From the NCBI GenBank assembly GCA_045613545.1, contig JAZLBD010000002.1, positions 1 to 29,819 on the forward strand: a DNA stretch of 29,819 nucleotides, in the 5' to 3' direction. The position numbers were made by a program, and so were the translations under genes. This document shows positions 16,925 through 24,703 of the stretch, one piece after another. This stretch comes from Scatosoma sp045613545 (GTDB taxonomy: Bacteria > Bacillota > Clostridia > Christensenellales > Borkfalkiaceae). The notes under the pieces were generated by a model. The model ran no database searches, was not told the origin of the DNA, and was given only the letters and a program-made list of their open reading frames with translations. Positions within the stretch are counted from its first letter, which is position 1, and each line of letters starts with the position of its first letter.

Positions 16925-17410
16925 ATGAGTTCCATCGGTAAAAATATTGCAAAATATCGCAAAGCGAAAAATATCACGCAAGAGCAGTTGGCGGAAATAT
17001 GCGGGGTTTCTCCGCAAGCCGTATCCAAGTGGGAAAACGACGTTTCTTGCCCAGACGTTTCCCTTTTTAAGACGATAGCAAAGACGTTTTCCATAACGGT
17101 AGACGCGCTTTTTGAGGAGGAGGACGCTCCGCCGACTTTCCTCAAGCGAGACGAGAAGAGGTCGGAAACTAAACTACTGAAAATAAGATGCGAGGAGGGG
17201 AAGAGTCGCGTTAGCATAAATCTTCCGCTTGCGCTCGCAGAACTTTTATTGCAAAACGAATCCATCGCAGGGAAAATCGAAATAGGAGGAAAGGCGTTTC
17301 GATCAATCGACTTCAAAAAAATCGTCGAACTCGTTTCGCTTGGCGTGATGGGAAAACTCATTGAAGTGGAGGACAAGGACGGCGAAAAGGTTGAGGTTTG
17401 GGTGGAATGA
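16925..17410 (+). CDS. XRE-family transcriptional regulator with C-terminal envelope-stress-type domain
   Basis: This 161-residue protein has an N-terminal Cro/CI helix-turn-helix (residues 5-60: ITQEQLAEICGVSPQAVSKWEN). Its C-terminal half (about 85-161: SRVSINLPLALAELLL ... GKLIEVEDKDGEKVEVWVE) resembles a small domain found at the ends of Firmicute YvlB/LiaX-like proteins; this resemblance is from memory. AGGAGGT lies 5 bases before the ATG. It overlaps the next gene by 4 bases (ATGA). Autoregulation through the paired operator at 16809-16850 is a reasonable inference. Confidence 0.85.
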   Translation: MSSIGKNIAKYRKAKNITQEQLAEICGVSPQAVSKWENDVSCPDVSLFKTIAKTFSITVDALFEEEDAPPTFLKRDEKRSETKLLKIRCEEGKSRVSINLPLALAELLLQNESIAGKIEIGGKAFRSIDFKKIVELVSLGVMGKLIEVEDKDGEKVEVWVE

Positions 17411-17640
17411 AGATTTCCTTTACAACGGGGCAAAAGAAAACAAGAAATATTTATTTGCCTGCAAAATTAGGCCTAAAATTCGTGTGTTCCCTTTCGAAAA
17501 TCGATCGCCAGCAGAAAAAAGAATGGAAAAAGTTTATAGACGATTCGTTTCAAATCTTAAAACGTTATAAAAAGACGAACGGCAGTTGGAATTTATTGGA
17601 AGTGGAAGAAGCAGATCGAACGATCGTTGTAAAACTGTAA
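17407..17640 (+). CDS. Small protein resembling the C-terminal domain of the adjacent regulator
   Basis: This 77-residue protein has its ATG overlapping the regulator's stop (ATGA), a classic coupling arrangement. Its KKTRNIYLPAKLGLKF and closing LLEVEEADRTIVVKL parallel the regulator's KSRVSINLPLALAELL and LIEVEDKDGEKVEVWVE, so it looks like a free-standing copy of that domain without the DNA-binding part. It might bind the regulator and modulate it. An upstream in-frame ATG at 17398 is less likely. No known name is recognised. Confidence 0.7.
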   Translation: MKISFTTGQKKTRNIYLPAKLGLKFVCSLSKIDRQQKKEWKKFIDDSFQILKRYKKTNGSWNLLEVEEADRTIVVKL

Positions 17641-17642
17641 AA

Positions 17643-17699
17643 AAAATGAAAAAACCGCCCTTACTAGATGTAGCAAGGGCGGTACTTTTATAAAAAATC
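17643..17699 (+). repeat. Direct repeat copy 1 containing a terminator
   Basis: This segment is nearly identical to 18514-18570, with differences only in the hairpin loop, one stem base and the last position. It includes the terminator stem ACCGCCCTT/AAGGGCGGT (17654-17662 with 17675-17683) and the following T-run. It ends the XRE operon. Confidence 0.85.
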
Positions 17700-17744
17700 A
17701 AAAAAGATAGCAAAAAAAATTTTTTCCACACGCCGTATTCCCTA

Positions 17745-17773
17745 TTGACATTTTTTTGAAAATTGCATATAAT
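17745..17773 (+). promoter_or_regulatory. Perfect consensus sigma-A promoter of the structured RNA
   Basis: TTGACA (17745-17750), exactly 17 bp, TATAAT (17768-17773). Transcription should begin at about 17780, at the first base of the RNA's closing stem. Confidence 0.9.
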
Positions 17774-17779
17774 AAATAT

Positions 17780-17992
17780 GCGACAACTTGGAGGCTCTAC
17801 TCAGTGGGGCGCCCACAATTTAATATTAATTAGAATCGATGGATATAATCTTGGTAGGATTATATCTCTTATCGTGTTTATCAAATCCGTTGATTTCTAA
17901 TTAATTGGAGGGTGTGAACGAGTTGTCGCAAACTTACGAGAAAGGTATATTCTACGGTGCCGTGTATCGTAAGATATGCGGCATCTTTTTTT
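17780..17992 (+). ncRNA. Structured RNA: leader/attenuator of the SLOG gene or 6S-like RNA
   Basis: The predicted transcript folds in layers. A closing helix pairs 17780-17790 with 17919-17929. The internal loop carries a small hairpin (GTGGG 17804-17808 with CCCAC 17812-17816) on the 5' side and GGAGGGTGTGAA on the 3' side. A helix of about 19 bp pairs 17825-17843 with 17886-17905, and an apical hairpin pairs 17844-17850 with 17858-17864. A terminator (17956-17992) follows. Closing stem, asymmetric bubble and long terminal stem recall 6S RNA, but the terminator lies just before a gene's ribosome binding site, as in riboswitch leaders. No known riboswitch core is recognised. Confidence 0.6.
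17956..17992 (+). terminator. Terminator immediately upstream of the SLOG gene
   Basis: A 12-bp stem (17956-17967 with 17974-17985, three G-U pairs) with a 6-base loop CGTAAG is followed by seven T residues. The loop is fully complementary to CTTACG at 17933-17938, so a pseudoknot or competing helix can form. Confidence 0.85.
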
Positions 17993-18010
17993 ATAAGGAG
18001 GGCAACAGGG

Positions 18011-18520
18011 GTGAAAGTTTGCAGTTTTTTCGGGCATAAAAATATGACGTTTACTCTAAAACTTTGCGAGGAACTCAGAAGAACGGTCGTATCTCTTATC
18101 GAAGAGGAGAACGTAAAATGGTTTCTTTTTGGAGATGGAGGGAATTTTTGCGACGTGTGTTTACAAATGGTGACGGATATAAAAAGGGATTATCCATCCA
18201 TCCAGCGAGTGTATATTCGGGTAAAAGATCCATATTTGAGCGCGGAGAAAAAATCTAAAATTCTCGAAGAATATGACGATACGATTATCCCAGCAGGGAT
18301 AGAAAATGCGGGGAAAGCCGTTTACGTCGAGCGGAATCAAGCGATGGTCAACGCGAGTGATTTTTGCGTGTTTTACTATAATTCCGACTATATACCACCC
18401 TTACGGAAACGAGGGAAAAAGATGGAGGCGTTTTATCAGCCTAAAAGCGGAACGGAGATCGCGTTTCAATACGCTTTCAAAAAGAAAAAGCCGATTATTA
18501 ATTTATATAAAAGAAAATGA
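18011..18520 (+). CDS. SLOG-superfamily Rossmann protein (DUF1273/YpsA-like)
   Basis: This 169-residue protein has the SLOG nucleotide-binding pattern: an N-terminal strand KVCSFFGHKN in place of the usual 'C-x-F-T-G-H-R', a middle FLFGDGGNFCDVCLQMV (the 'G-G-A/N-x-G-x-D' loop), and a late GTEIAFQYAFKKKKPIINLY, where related proteins bind a phosphate-ribose ligand. Such proteins bind nucleotide-derived ligands; this one's role is unknown. The start is GTG at 18011, set by AAGGAGG (17996-18002); frames opening further upstream begin inside the terminator. Its only visible promoter is that of the structured RNA, so expression should depend on read-through of the terminator. Confidence 0.75.
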   Translation: MKVCSFFGHKNMTFTLKLCEELRRTVVSLIEEENVKWFLFGDGGNFCDVCLQMVTDIKRDYPSIQRVYIRVKDPYLSAEKKSKILEEYDDTIIPAGIENAGKAVYVERNQAMVNASDFCVFYYNSDYIPPLRKRGKKMEAFYQPKSGTEIAFQYAFKKKKPIINLYKRK

Positions 18521-18570
18521 AAAAACCGCCCTTGCTAAACCTAGCAAGGGCGGTACTTTTATAAAAAATT
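18514..18570. repeat. Direct repeat copy 2 with bidirectional terminator
   Basis: This is the second copy of the segment at 17643-17699. Its hairpin (18525-18536 with 18543-18554) is a perfect 12-bp stem with A- and T-tracts on both sides, serving both the SLOG gene and the convergent transketolase gene. The repeat includes the last codons and stop of the SLOG gene. Confidence 0.85.
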
Positions 18571-20566
18571 ATTTCGTTTTGTTCAAGGACGCAAGGGCTT
18601 TTTCCACCACGTTTTCTACGGTGAATCCGAAGTGGGGGAAGAGCTTGCCTGCCGGCGCGGACGCGCCGAATCCGTTCATAGCGATGATTTCGCCTTTGTT
18701 TCCTGCATAACGATACCAGCTATACGGTGATCCTGCCTCTACGCACACTCTCGCCTCCACGCAAGAGGGAAGAACGCTTTGCTTATATTCTTCGCTTTGT
18801 TCTTCGAAAAGTTCAAAGCAAGGCATAGAAACGACTCTTGCGTTTACGCCTTGTTCTTTCAGCACGGCTTTTGCTTTCACGCAAAGTTCCACTTCCGAAC
18901 CGCTTGCAATCAAAAGCACGTCGGGGTTTTCGCAATCTTCAAGGACGTATCCGCCTTTGAGCGCGGAAAGACCGCTCGTTTCGTATTGAGGCAAGTTTTG
19001 TCTGGTAAGCACGAGGGTGGTAGGCTTATCGCCGGTGATTGCGGAAATCCAAGCCGCCGCCGTTTCTTTACCGTCCGCAGGACGGAACACTTTCATTCCG
19101 GGGATCGTGCGGAGGGAAATGAGTTGTTCTACCGGTTGATGGGTAGGACCGTCCTCCCCAACGCCGATCGAGTCGTGCGTCATAATATAGGTGACGGGAA
19201 CTTGCATAAGCGCGGAAAGGCGCATAGCGGGTTTGCAGTAATCGCTGAACACGAAGAAAGTCGCGCAGTACGCTTGCACACCGCCGTGGAGTTGCATACC
19301 GTTCGCCATTGCCGCCATGGCGTGTTCACGGATCCCGAAGTGGATATTTCTGCCCGATTTATCCTCTGCGGAGAATTCGCCGAAGTGCACGTTTTCCGTG
19401 TCTTTCATATCCGAAAGGTTAGAGGGGGCAAGGTCGGCGCTACCACCGATGAGGGTGGGCAATTTTTGCGCGATTTTGTTAAGAACAATCGCCGACGTTT
19501 GACGGGTTGCGAGGGGCTTGTCGAATGCGAACAAGTCGTCCATACTTGCAAAGTCGGGTTTTTCACCGCTCATAGCAAGGCGGTATTCTTTAGCAAGCTC
19601 GGGATAAGCGTTTTCGTAGGAAGCAAACAGTTCGTTCCAAGCCTTTTCCGCATTTTCGCTGTTTTCAATTGCCTCTTTGCAATGGTTATATACGTCTTGC
19701 GGGCAAGCAAACGCCTCGTCTTCCGTCCAACCGAGAGTCGCTTTCGTTGCTTTCATATTCTCTGCGCCCAAGGGAGAGCCGTGGCATTTTTCTGAACCTA
19801 CGAGAGGAGAGCCGAAACCGATACGGGTACGGCAAATAATAACGGTGGGTTTATCCGTTTGTCCTTTTGCCGTTTCGATTGCTTTGCTCAAAGCGTCCAC
19901 GTCGTCACCTTGCGAAAGGTCCACGTGAAGCACATGCCAGTTTTGGGAAGCAAATCTTGCGCCTACGTTTTCCTTGAACGTGCAATCGGTGTTCCCCTCG
20001 ATGGTAATGTCGTTATCGTCGTATAAGAGAATGAGTTTTCCAAGTTCGTGCGCGCCTGCAAACGAGCAAGCCTCGTAGGAGATCCCTTCTTCCAAACAGC
20101 CGTCGCCACAAAGCGCGAACGTGTAGTGATCTACGACGTTATATCCAGGCTTATTGAATTTAGCGGCGAGGTGCGCTTCGGCCAGCGCCATCCCCACGGC
20201 GTTCGCGATCCCTTGACCCAAAGGACCAGTCGTCGTTTCTATGCCCGTCGTGTGGCGGTATTCGGGGTGACCGGGGGTTTTGCTACCGAATTGACGGAAG
20301 GATTGCAAATCCTCGATCGTAAGACCGTAGCCGTACAAGTGGAGGAGGGTATAATAAAGCGCAGAACCATGGCCTGCCGAGAGGATAAACCGATCGCGGT
20401 TATCCCATTTCGGATTTTTGGGGTTGGCTTTCAAATGTTTTTGAAAGAGGGTGTAGGCGATCGGCGCGCAGCCCAAAGGCAAACCGGGGTGGCCGGAATT
20501 TGCTTTATTGATCGCTTCCGCAGCCAAAATACGAATGGCGTTGATGGTTTTGTTTTGGATAGTCAT
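18569..20566 (-). CDS. tkt: Transketolase
   Basis: This 665-residue thiamine-diphosphate enzyme of the non-oxidative pentose phosphate pathway moves two-carbon units between sugar phosphates. Features in order are: N-terminal SGHPGLPLGCAP, GHGSALYYTLLHLYG, the ThDP/metal motif GDGCLEEGISYEA followed about 25 residues later by DDNDITIEG, then the pyrimidine domain with FGIREHAM and MTHDSIGVGEDGPTHQPVEQL, and a C-terminal transketolase domain. Length is standard. AGGAG lies 8 bases before the ATG. It is transcribed alone, with its own promoter and a shared terminator. Confidence 0.97.
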   Translation of the reverse strand: MTIQNKTINAIRILAAEAINKANSGHPGLPLGCAPIAYTLFQKHLKANPKNPKWDNRDRFILSAGHGSALYYTLLHLYGYGLTIEDLQSFRQFGSKTPGHPEYRHTTGIETTTGPLGQGIANAVGMALAEAHLAAKFNKPGYNVVDHYTFALCGDGCLEEGISYEACSFAGAHELGKLILLYDDNDITIEGNTDCTFKENVGARFASQNWHVLHVDLSQGDDVDALSKAIETAKGQTDKPTVIICRTRIGFGSPLVGSEKCHGSPLGAENMKATKATLGWTEDEAFACPQDVYNHCKEAIENSENAEKAWNELFASYENAYPELAKEYRLAMSGEKPDFASMDDLFAFDKPLATRQTSAIVLNKIAQKLPTLIGGSADLAPSNLSDMKDTENVHFGEFSAEDKSGRNIHFGIREHAMAAMANGMQLHGGVQAYCATFFVFSDYCKPAMRLSALMQVPVTYIMTHDSIGVGEDGPTHQPVEQLISLRTIPGMKVFRPADGKETAAAWISAITGDKPTTLVLTRQNLPQYETSGLSALKGGYVLEDCENPDVLLIASGSEVELCVKAKAVLKEQGVNARVVSMPCFELFEEQSEEYKQSVLPSCVEARVCVEAGSPYSWYRYAGNKGEIIAMNGFGASAPAGKLFPHFGFTVENVVEKALASLNKTK

Positions 20567-20602
20567 TCTATTTTTCTCCTAATGATTTTTTAGTACTCTC
20601 TT

Positions 20603-20631
20603 ATTATAGCGGTTTTGTCGATTTTTTTCAA
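20603..20631 (-). promoter_or_regulatory. tkt: Promoter of tkt
   Basis: On the minus strand TTGAAA (20631-20626), a 17-bp spacer and TATAAT (20608-20603), about 37 bp before the start codon. Confidence 0.8.
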
Positions 20632-20640
20632 GCCTTTTAT

Positions 20641-20757
20641 GGAAAGAAAGGTTTAATTTTTTAGGAAAAACCGATTTTTTTTCTTCCCTTATTATAAAAA
20701 GGTAGAAAAGAAAAAATTTTTTTCGTTTTTTTGTTTAAGGGCGGAAAGAAAGGTTTA
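20641..20757 (+). repeat. 15-base direct repeat in the dnaK leader
   Basis: GGAAAGAAAGGTTTA occurs at 20641-20655 and again at 20743-20757 in the tkt-dnaK intergenic region. No CIRCE element (the TTAGCACTC inverted repeat) is present. A clear dnaK promoter could not be fixed; TTGTTT/TTACAT around 20731-20760 is a weak candidate. Confidence 0.5.
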
Positions 20758-20826
20758 CATATAGTGTACGAAACCCGTGCAAAGCGCGGAACAAAAAAAT
20801 AAAACACTCATAAGGAGAGAAAAAAT

Positions 20827-22623
20827 ATGGCTGGAAAAGTAATTGGTATTGACCTTGGTACGACGAACTCGTGCGTAGCGGTTATGGAAGGCGGTGAACC
20901 CGTCGTTATCACGAACGCAGAAGGCGCAAGAACCACCCCCTCGGTGGTATCCTTCCAAAAGGACGGATCGCGCGTCGTTGGGCAAGTGGCAAAGCGTCAA
21001 GCGGTGGCAAACCCCGACAAGACGGTCATTTCGATCAAACGCCACATGGGCTCGGATTATAAAGTAAACATCGACGGAAAAGGGTATTCCCCTCAAGAAA
21101 TTTCCGCTATGACGCTTGCAAAACTCAAAGCGGACGCGGAGGCGTATCTTGGTCAACCCGTCACGGAAGCGGTGATCACCTGTCCCGCATACTTCTCCGA
21201 TAGCCAACGTCAAGCAACCAAAGACGCTGGTAAAATCGCAGGACTCAACGTACTTCGTATCATCAACGAGCCGACGGCGGCGGCGCTTGCTTACGGCTTG
21301 GATAAGGAGAAGGGCGGAAAGGTAATGATCTACGACCTTGGCGGCGGTACGTTCGATGTTTCCATTTTGGAAATCTCCGACGGCGTATTCGAAGTACTTG
21401 CAACCAACGGCGATACCAAACTCGGTGGCGACGACTGGGATAACAAGATTATGGAATACCTCGTTGCAGAATTCAAGAAAGATAAGGGTATTGACCTTTC
21501 TAAGGACAAAATGGCAATGCAACGCTTGAAAGAAGCGGCTGAAAAAGCGAAGATCGAGCTTTCGGGTATGAACTCGACGAACGTAAATCTTCCTTTCATT
21601 TCTATGTCGGCAGACGGCCCTCAACACCTCGACGTGACGATCACGAAACAAAAATTCGAGGCGATGAGCGCAGATCTTTTGGAACGCACGGTCGGTCCTA
21701 TGCGCCAAGCTATGGCAGACGCGAAACTTTCCTATAACGATATCGACAAAGTCATTTTGGTCGGCGGTTCTACCCGTATGCCTGCCGTTGTAGAAAAAGT
21801 ACGCGAAGTGACCGGCAAAGAACCGTTCAAGGGCATCAACCCCGACGAGTGCGTGGCGATCGGTGCAGCCGTTCAAGGCGGTGTGCTTACCGGCGAAGTA
21901 AAAGACGTGCTCCTTCTCGACGTCACCCCGTTGTCGCTTGGGATTGAAACGCTCGGCGGTGTGTTCACGAAGATTATCGAAAAGAACACGACGATCCCCG
22001 TGAAGAAGAGCCAAGTGTTCTCGACGGCGGCAGACAACCAAACGAGCGTGGACATTCACGTGTTGCAAGGGGAAAGACAGTTCTGCAAAGACAATAAGAC
22101 CCTCGGCAACTTTATGCTTTCGGGCATCGCTCCCGCTCCCCGTGGGATTCCGCAAATCGAAGTGACGTTCGACATCGACGCAAACGGCATCGTGCACGTG
22201 ACGGCGCAAGATAAGGGCACGGGCAAGTCCACCGATATCACGATCACCTCCTCGACCAACCTTTCCGAAGAAGAGATCGAAAAGGCGGTGCGCGAAGCGG
22301 AACAATTCGCAGAAGAGGATAAGAAGAGAAAGGAAAAAGTGGACAATAAAAACAAGCTCGATGGTATGATCTTCTCCGTAGAACAAACGATGAAAGAAGC
22401 GGGTGATAAGCTTGACGAAAACGACAAAACCACCCTCCAAACGGCGATCGACGCTGCGAAAAAGGAATTGGAAAGCGACGACGACGATAGAATTAAAGCG
22501 GGCTTCGACGCGCTTATGAACGCCGTACAACCGGTGTTTGCAAAACTCTATCAAGCAAACGGCGGAGCAAATCCCGAAGCGAGCGCAAACCCTGAAGAAG
22601 GGGATACGGAATTCCATCAATAA
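20827..22623 (+). CDS. dnaK: Chaperone DnaK (Hsp70)
   Basis: This 598-residue ATP-dependent chaperone is complete. The nucleotide-binding domain opens with GIDLGTTNSCVAVMEGGEP and contains IYDLGGGTFDVSILE and the ILVGGSTRMPAV signature. The linker DVLLLDVTPLSLGIET leads to the peptide-binding domain and helical lid, and the tail ends EEGDTEFHQ. AAGGAGAG lies 9 bases before the ATG. The length is slightly below typical bacterial DnaK (about 610-640), from a short tail. dnaJ follows after a 93-bp spacer with a strong hairpin. Confidence 0.98.
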   Translation: MAGKVIGIDLGTTNSCVAVMEGGEPVVITNAEGARTTPSVVSFQKDGSRVVGQVAKRQAVANPDKTVISIKRHMGSDYKVNIDGKGYSPQEISAMTLAKLKADAEAYLGQPVTEAVITCPAYFSDSQRQATKDAGKIAGLNVLRIINEPTAAALAYGLDKEKGGKVMIYDLGGGTFDVSILEISDGVFEVLATNGDTKLGGDDWDNKIMEYLVAEFKKDKGIDLSKDKMAMQRLKEAAEKAKIELSGMNSTNVNLPFISMSADGPQHLDVTITKQKFEAMSADLLERTVGPMRQAMADAKLSYNDIDKVILVGGSTRMPAVVEKVREVTGKEPFKGINPDECVAIGAAVQGGVLTGEVKDVLLLDVTPLSLGIETLGGVFTKIIEKNTTIPVKKSQVFSTAADNQTSVDIHVLQGERQFCKDNKTLGNFMLSGIAPAPRGIPQIEVTFDIDANGIVHVTAQDKGTGKSTDITITSSTNLSEEEIEKAVREAEQFAEEDKKRKEKVDNKNKLDGMIFSVEQTMKEAGDKLDENDKTTLQTAIDAAKKELESDDDDRIKAGFDALMNAVQPVFAKLYQANGGANPEASANPEEGDTEFHQ

Positions 22624-22668
22624 GCACAAACGGACGTAGCGTGTCCGAGATGAAACGGGTTTATAAAT

Positions 22669-22692
22669 CGGGTTTGGCGTATGCCAAACCCG
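22669..22692 (+). other. Perfect 10-bp intercistronic hairpin between dnaK and dnaJ
   Basis: CGGGTTTGGC and GCCAAACCCG flank a 4-base loop. No T-tract follows, so it looks like an mRNA processing, stability or partial-termination element rather than a full terminator. A weaker hairpin (CGGAC/GTCCG) lies at 22631-22647. Confidence 0.65.
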
Positions 22693-22716
22693 TATCCCCT
22701 ATGTAGAGGTTAAAGC

Positions 22717-23856
22717 ATGGCAGAGAAGAATTTTTATGATATTTTAGGCGTGAGCAAGGACGCGAGCGAGAGTGATATTAAATCGGCTTATCGAAAGCTA
22801 GCGATGAAGTATCATCCCGACAGAAATCAAGGCAACGCCGAGGCTGCGGAAAAATTCAAAGAAATCAACGAGGCGAACGAAACGTTGTCCGACCCCCAAA
22901 AACGCCAAGCGTACGATTACGAGCTCGAACACCCTGGTATGGGCGGATTCGGCGGTTTCGGTGGTGGATTCGAGGGTGGATTTAGCGATTTAGGGGATAT
23001 TTTTAGCTCGATTTTCGGTGGCGGTGGATTCGGCGGTTTCGGCGGTCGTTCGGCAAAGCAATCGAAAGTCGGCGAGGATATTCAGCGGGAAATGACCCTC
23101 TCGTTTATGGACGCCGCCAAGGGTTGCACCAAGAAAGTTTCCTATACGAGAAACGCTTCTTGTACCAGCTGTAAAGGGACGGGCGCGAAAAACGGCTCGG
23201 CGTTCCATTCCTGTTCCCGTTGCGGTGGGAAGGGGGTTGTACAAACGGTACGAACGACCCCGTTCGGACGGCAAATCACGCAAGGGGTATGCCCCGACTG
23301 CGCAGGGAGTGGAAAGATTATCACGGAAAAATGCGGAGAATGTAAAGGCAAGGGAACGATTCGGCAAGAAACGAATATTTCCATCACGATCCCCGCAGGC
23401 GTGGATAACAATAGCTATATGAAGAAAAAGGGCTACGGCCAAGCGGTGCAAGGCGGTACGGCGGGCGATCTTATCATCGTGTTTAGAGTAGAGCCGCACA
23501 AGATTTTCGTGCGGAAAGGGTTTGATTTGCAAGTGGATTTACCCATTTCCTTTGCGATTGCGACGCTCGGCGGGACGGTGAAAGTACCTACCTTGGACGA
23601 AACGTTCGATTTCACGATCCCCGAAGGCACGCAAAACGGACAGGTGTTTACCATTCGTGGCAAAGGGATCCGCTCGGCACAAGGCGGGGTGGGGAACTTG
23701 GTCATCCGCGTAAGTGTGGAAATCCCGCAACGTTTGTCGAAAGACCAGAAAAAAGAAATAGAAAAAATCTTGCGTTCGGTCGAACTCAAACAATGCGAGC
23801 GAATGAAGAAATATTCGGATAACATGGAAGCCTTCTACGGCAAAAAACCTTACTAA
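22717..23856 (+). CDS. dnaJ: Chaperone DnaJ (type I Hsp40)
   Basis: This 379-residue co-chaperone stimulates DnaK's ATPase and delivers substrates. The J domain has the HPD motif in KYHPDRNQG. A Gly/Phe-rich linker (GGFGGFGGGFEGG...) precedes four zinc-finger repeats of the C-x-x-C-x-G-x-G form (CTSCKGTG, CSRCGGKG, CPDCAGSG, CGECKGKG). The C-terminal substrate domains contain QNGQVFTIRGKGI. GAGG lies 8 bases before the ATG. It is in an operon with dnaK. Confidence 0.98.
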   Translation: MAEKNFYDILGVSKDASESDIKSAYRKLAMKYHPDRNQGNAEAAEKFKEINEANETLSDPQKRQAYDYELEHPGMGGFGGFGGGFEGGFSDLGDIFSSIFGGGGFGGFGGRSAKQSKVGEDIQREMTLSFMDAAKGCTKKVSYTRNASCTSCKGTGAKNGSAFHSCSRCGGKGVVQTVRTTPFGRQITQGVCPDCAGSGKIITEKCGECKGKGTIRQETNISITIPAGVDNNSYMKKKGYGQAVQGGTAGDLIIVFRVEPHKIFVRKGFDLQVDLPISFAIATLGGTVKVPTLDETFDFTIPEGTQNGQVFTIRGKGIRSAQGGVGNLVIRVSVEIPQRLSKDQKKEIEKILRSVELKQCERMKKYSDNMEAFYGKKPY

Positions 23857-23925
23857 AAAACCTTCTTTGAAAAGCGCGCGTACCATCGCCGTTTGTAGAA
23901 AGGGTATATCATTGCGCTTGTAAGC

Positions 23926-23977
23926 GATCAAAAGAAATTGGAACTTGGGTGAATGCCGAGTTCTTTTTCTTTTGATC
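23926..23977 (+). terminator. Terminator after dnaJ
   Basis: Perfect 12-base outer arms (23926-23937 with 23966-23977) enclose a further 5-bp stem (GAACT/AGTTC), with T-rich right arm sequence. A small hairpin (CGCTT/AAGCG) at 23915-23926 abuts it. Confidence 0.65.
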
Positions 23978-24043
23978 CGTTCGATCGTTCGTATTTTTGC
24001 GCCGTTATTATAAAGGTATAAAAATATTTCTTTCGTGAACGAG

Positions 24044-24085
24044 AAAAGCGCGCTATCTTTCGCCTTAAAGCGAAGGATAGCGCGC
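24044..24085 (-). terminator. Terminator of the SpoVT-like gene
   Basis: A 16-bp stem (24048-24063 with 24070-24085, one G-U pair) with a 6-base loop. Read on the minus strand it is followed by TTTTCTC, so it ends the minus-strand gene starting at 24683. Confidence 0.85.
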
Positions 24086-24137
24086 CGTACCTTTGAACTA
24101 AAAATCCTTGAGAGATAGGTTCTTTGCGAGGGAGTTT

Positions 24138-24683
24138 TTATTCAAATTGATTGGCTAAAATGTCGGCGGTGAGGCGAGCGAGGTTGATCACGTTTTGATC
24201 GAGTCTTGCGCCCTCGTCCTTAGACAAGAGTGCTACCGCGCCAAGACAATCTCCGCTGGATACGATGGGCACGATGACTTGCGCCGTCACCCCCTCTTCG
24301 TTTTGCGAGGTCAAGGGCAAAACGTCCCCCCCCTCGGATAAGCTCGCCGTGTAGCTTCTGCGATCTTTTAGAATTTTATCCATAGCAGGAGAGAGGGATT
24401 TCCCCATCCATTCTTTTTTACCCTCGCCGTAAGCGTAAAGAATACCGTCGGTGTCGCAAATGACGGCGATTTTTCCGCTCAAATCGTTGAGGGAGCGTGC
24501 GGTAGCCTCGCTAAATCGCTCGATCGTGGCGATCGGGGAGTATTTTTTGAGCATAAGTTCGTCGCGGTCGGTAAAGATTTCCAAAGGATCGCCCTCCTTG
24601 ATGCGGAGGGTGCGTCGGATTTCTTTTGGAATAACTACGCGCCCAAGCTCGTCTATTCTACGTACAATGCCAGTTGCTTTCAT
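24138..24683 (-). CDS. spoVT: SpoVT-like AbrB/GAF transcriptional regulator
   Basis: This 181-residue protein matches Bacillus stage V sporulation protein T in length and plan. An N-terminal swapped-hairpin AbrB domain (MKATGIVRRIDELGRVVIPKEIRRTLRIKEGDP region, residues 1-52) is followed by a GAF-like domain (about 57-181; AVICDTDGILYAYGEGKKEWMG ... GAVALLSKD). SpoVT tunes sigma-G genes in the forespore and suggests that the host lineage can form spores. The start at 24683 is fixed by GGAGG 8 bases upstream and by the conserved MKATGIVRR; the frame is open further upstream only into hydrophobic nonsense. Confidence 0.93.
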   Translation of the reverse strand: MKATGIVRRIDELGRVVIPKEIRRTLRIKEGDPLEIFTDRDELMLKKYSPIATIERFSEATARSLNDLSGKIAVICDTDGILYAYGEGKKEWMGKSLSPAMDKILKDRRSYTASLSEGGDVLPLTSQNEEGVTAQVIVPIVSSGDCLGAVALLSKDEGARLDQNVINLARLTADILANQFE

Positions 24684-24703
24684 AAAATTCCTCCGTTTAG
24701 CTA

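Noticed and set aside
17780..17929. Known riboswitch classes (purine, TPP, FMN, SAM, lysine, glycine, cobalamin, c-di-GMP, M-box)
   Set aside because: None of the conserved core sequences could be found; GAGGCTC resembles part of the M-box but the rest does not fit.
20567..20826. CIRCE/HrcA operator before dnaK
   Set aside because: A TAGTACTC near 20591 resembles half a site, but there is no matching inverted GAGTGCTAA.
20755..22629. Very long open frame (about 624 codons) on the strand opposite dnaK
   Set aside because: It is a product of dnaK's codon bias: antisense frame, Arg/His/Phe-rich nonsense, no family resemblance, while dnaK itself is unmistakable.
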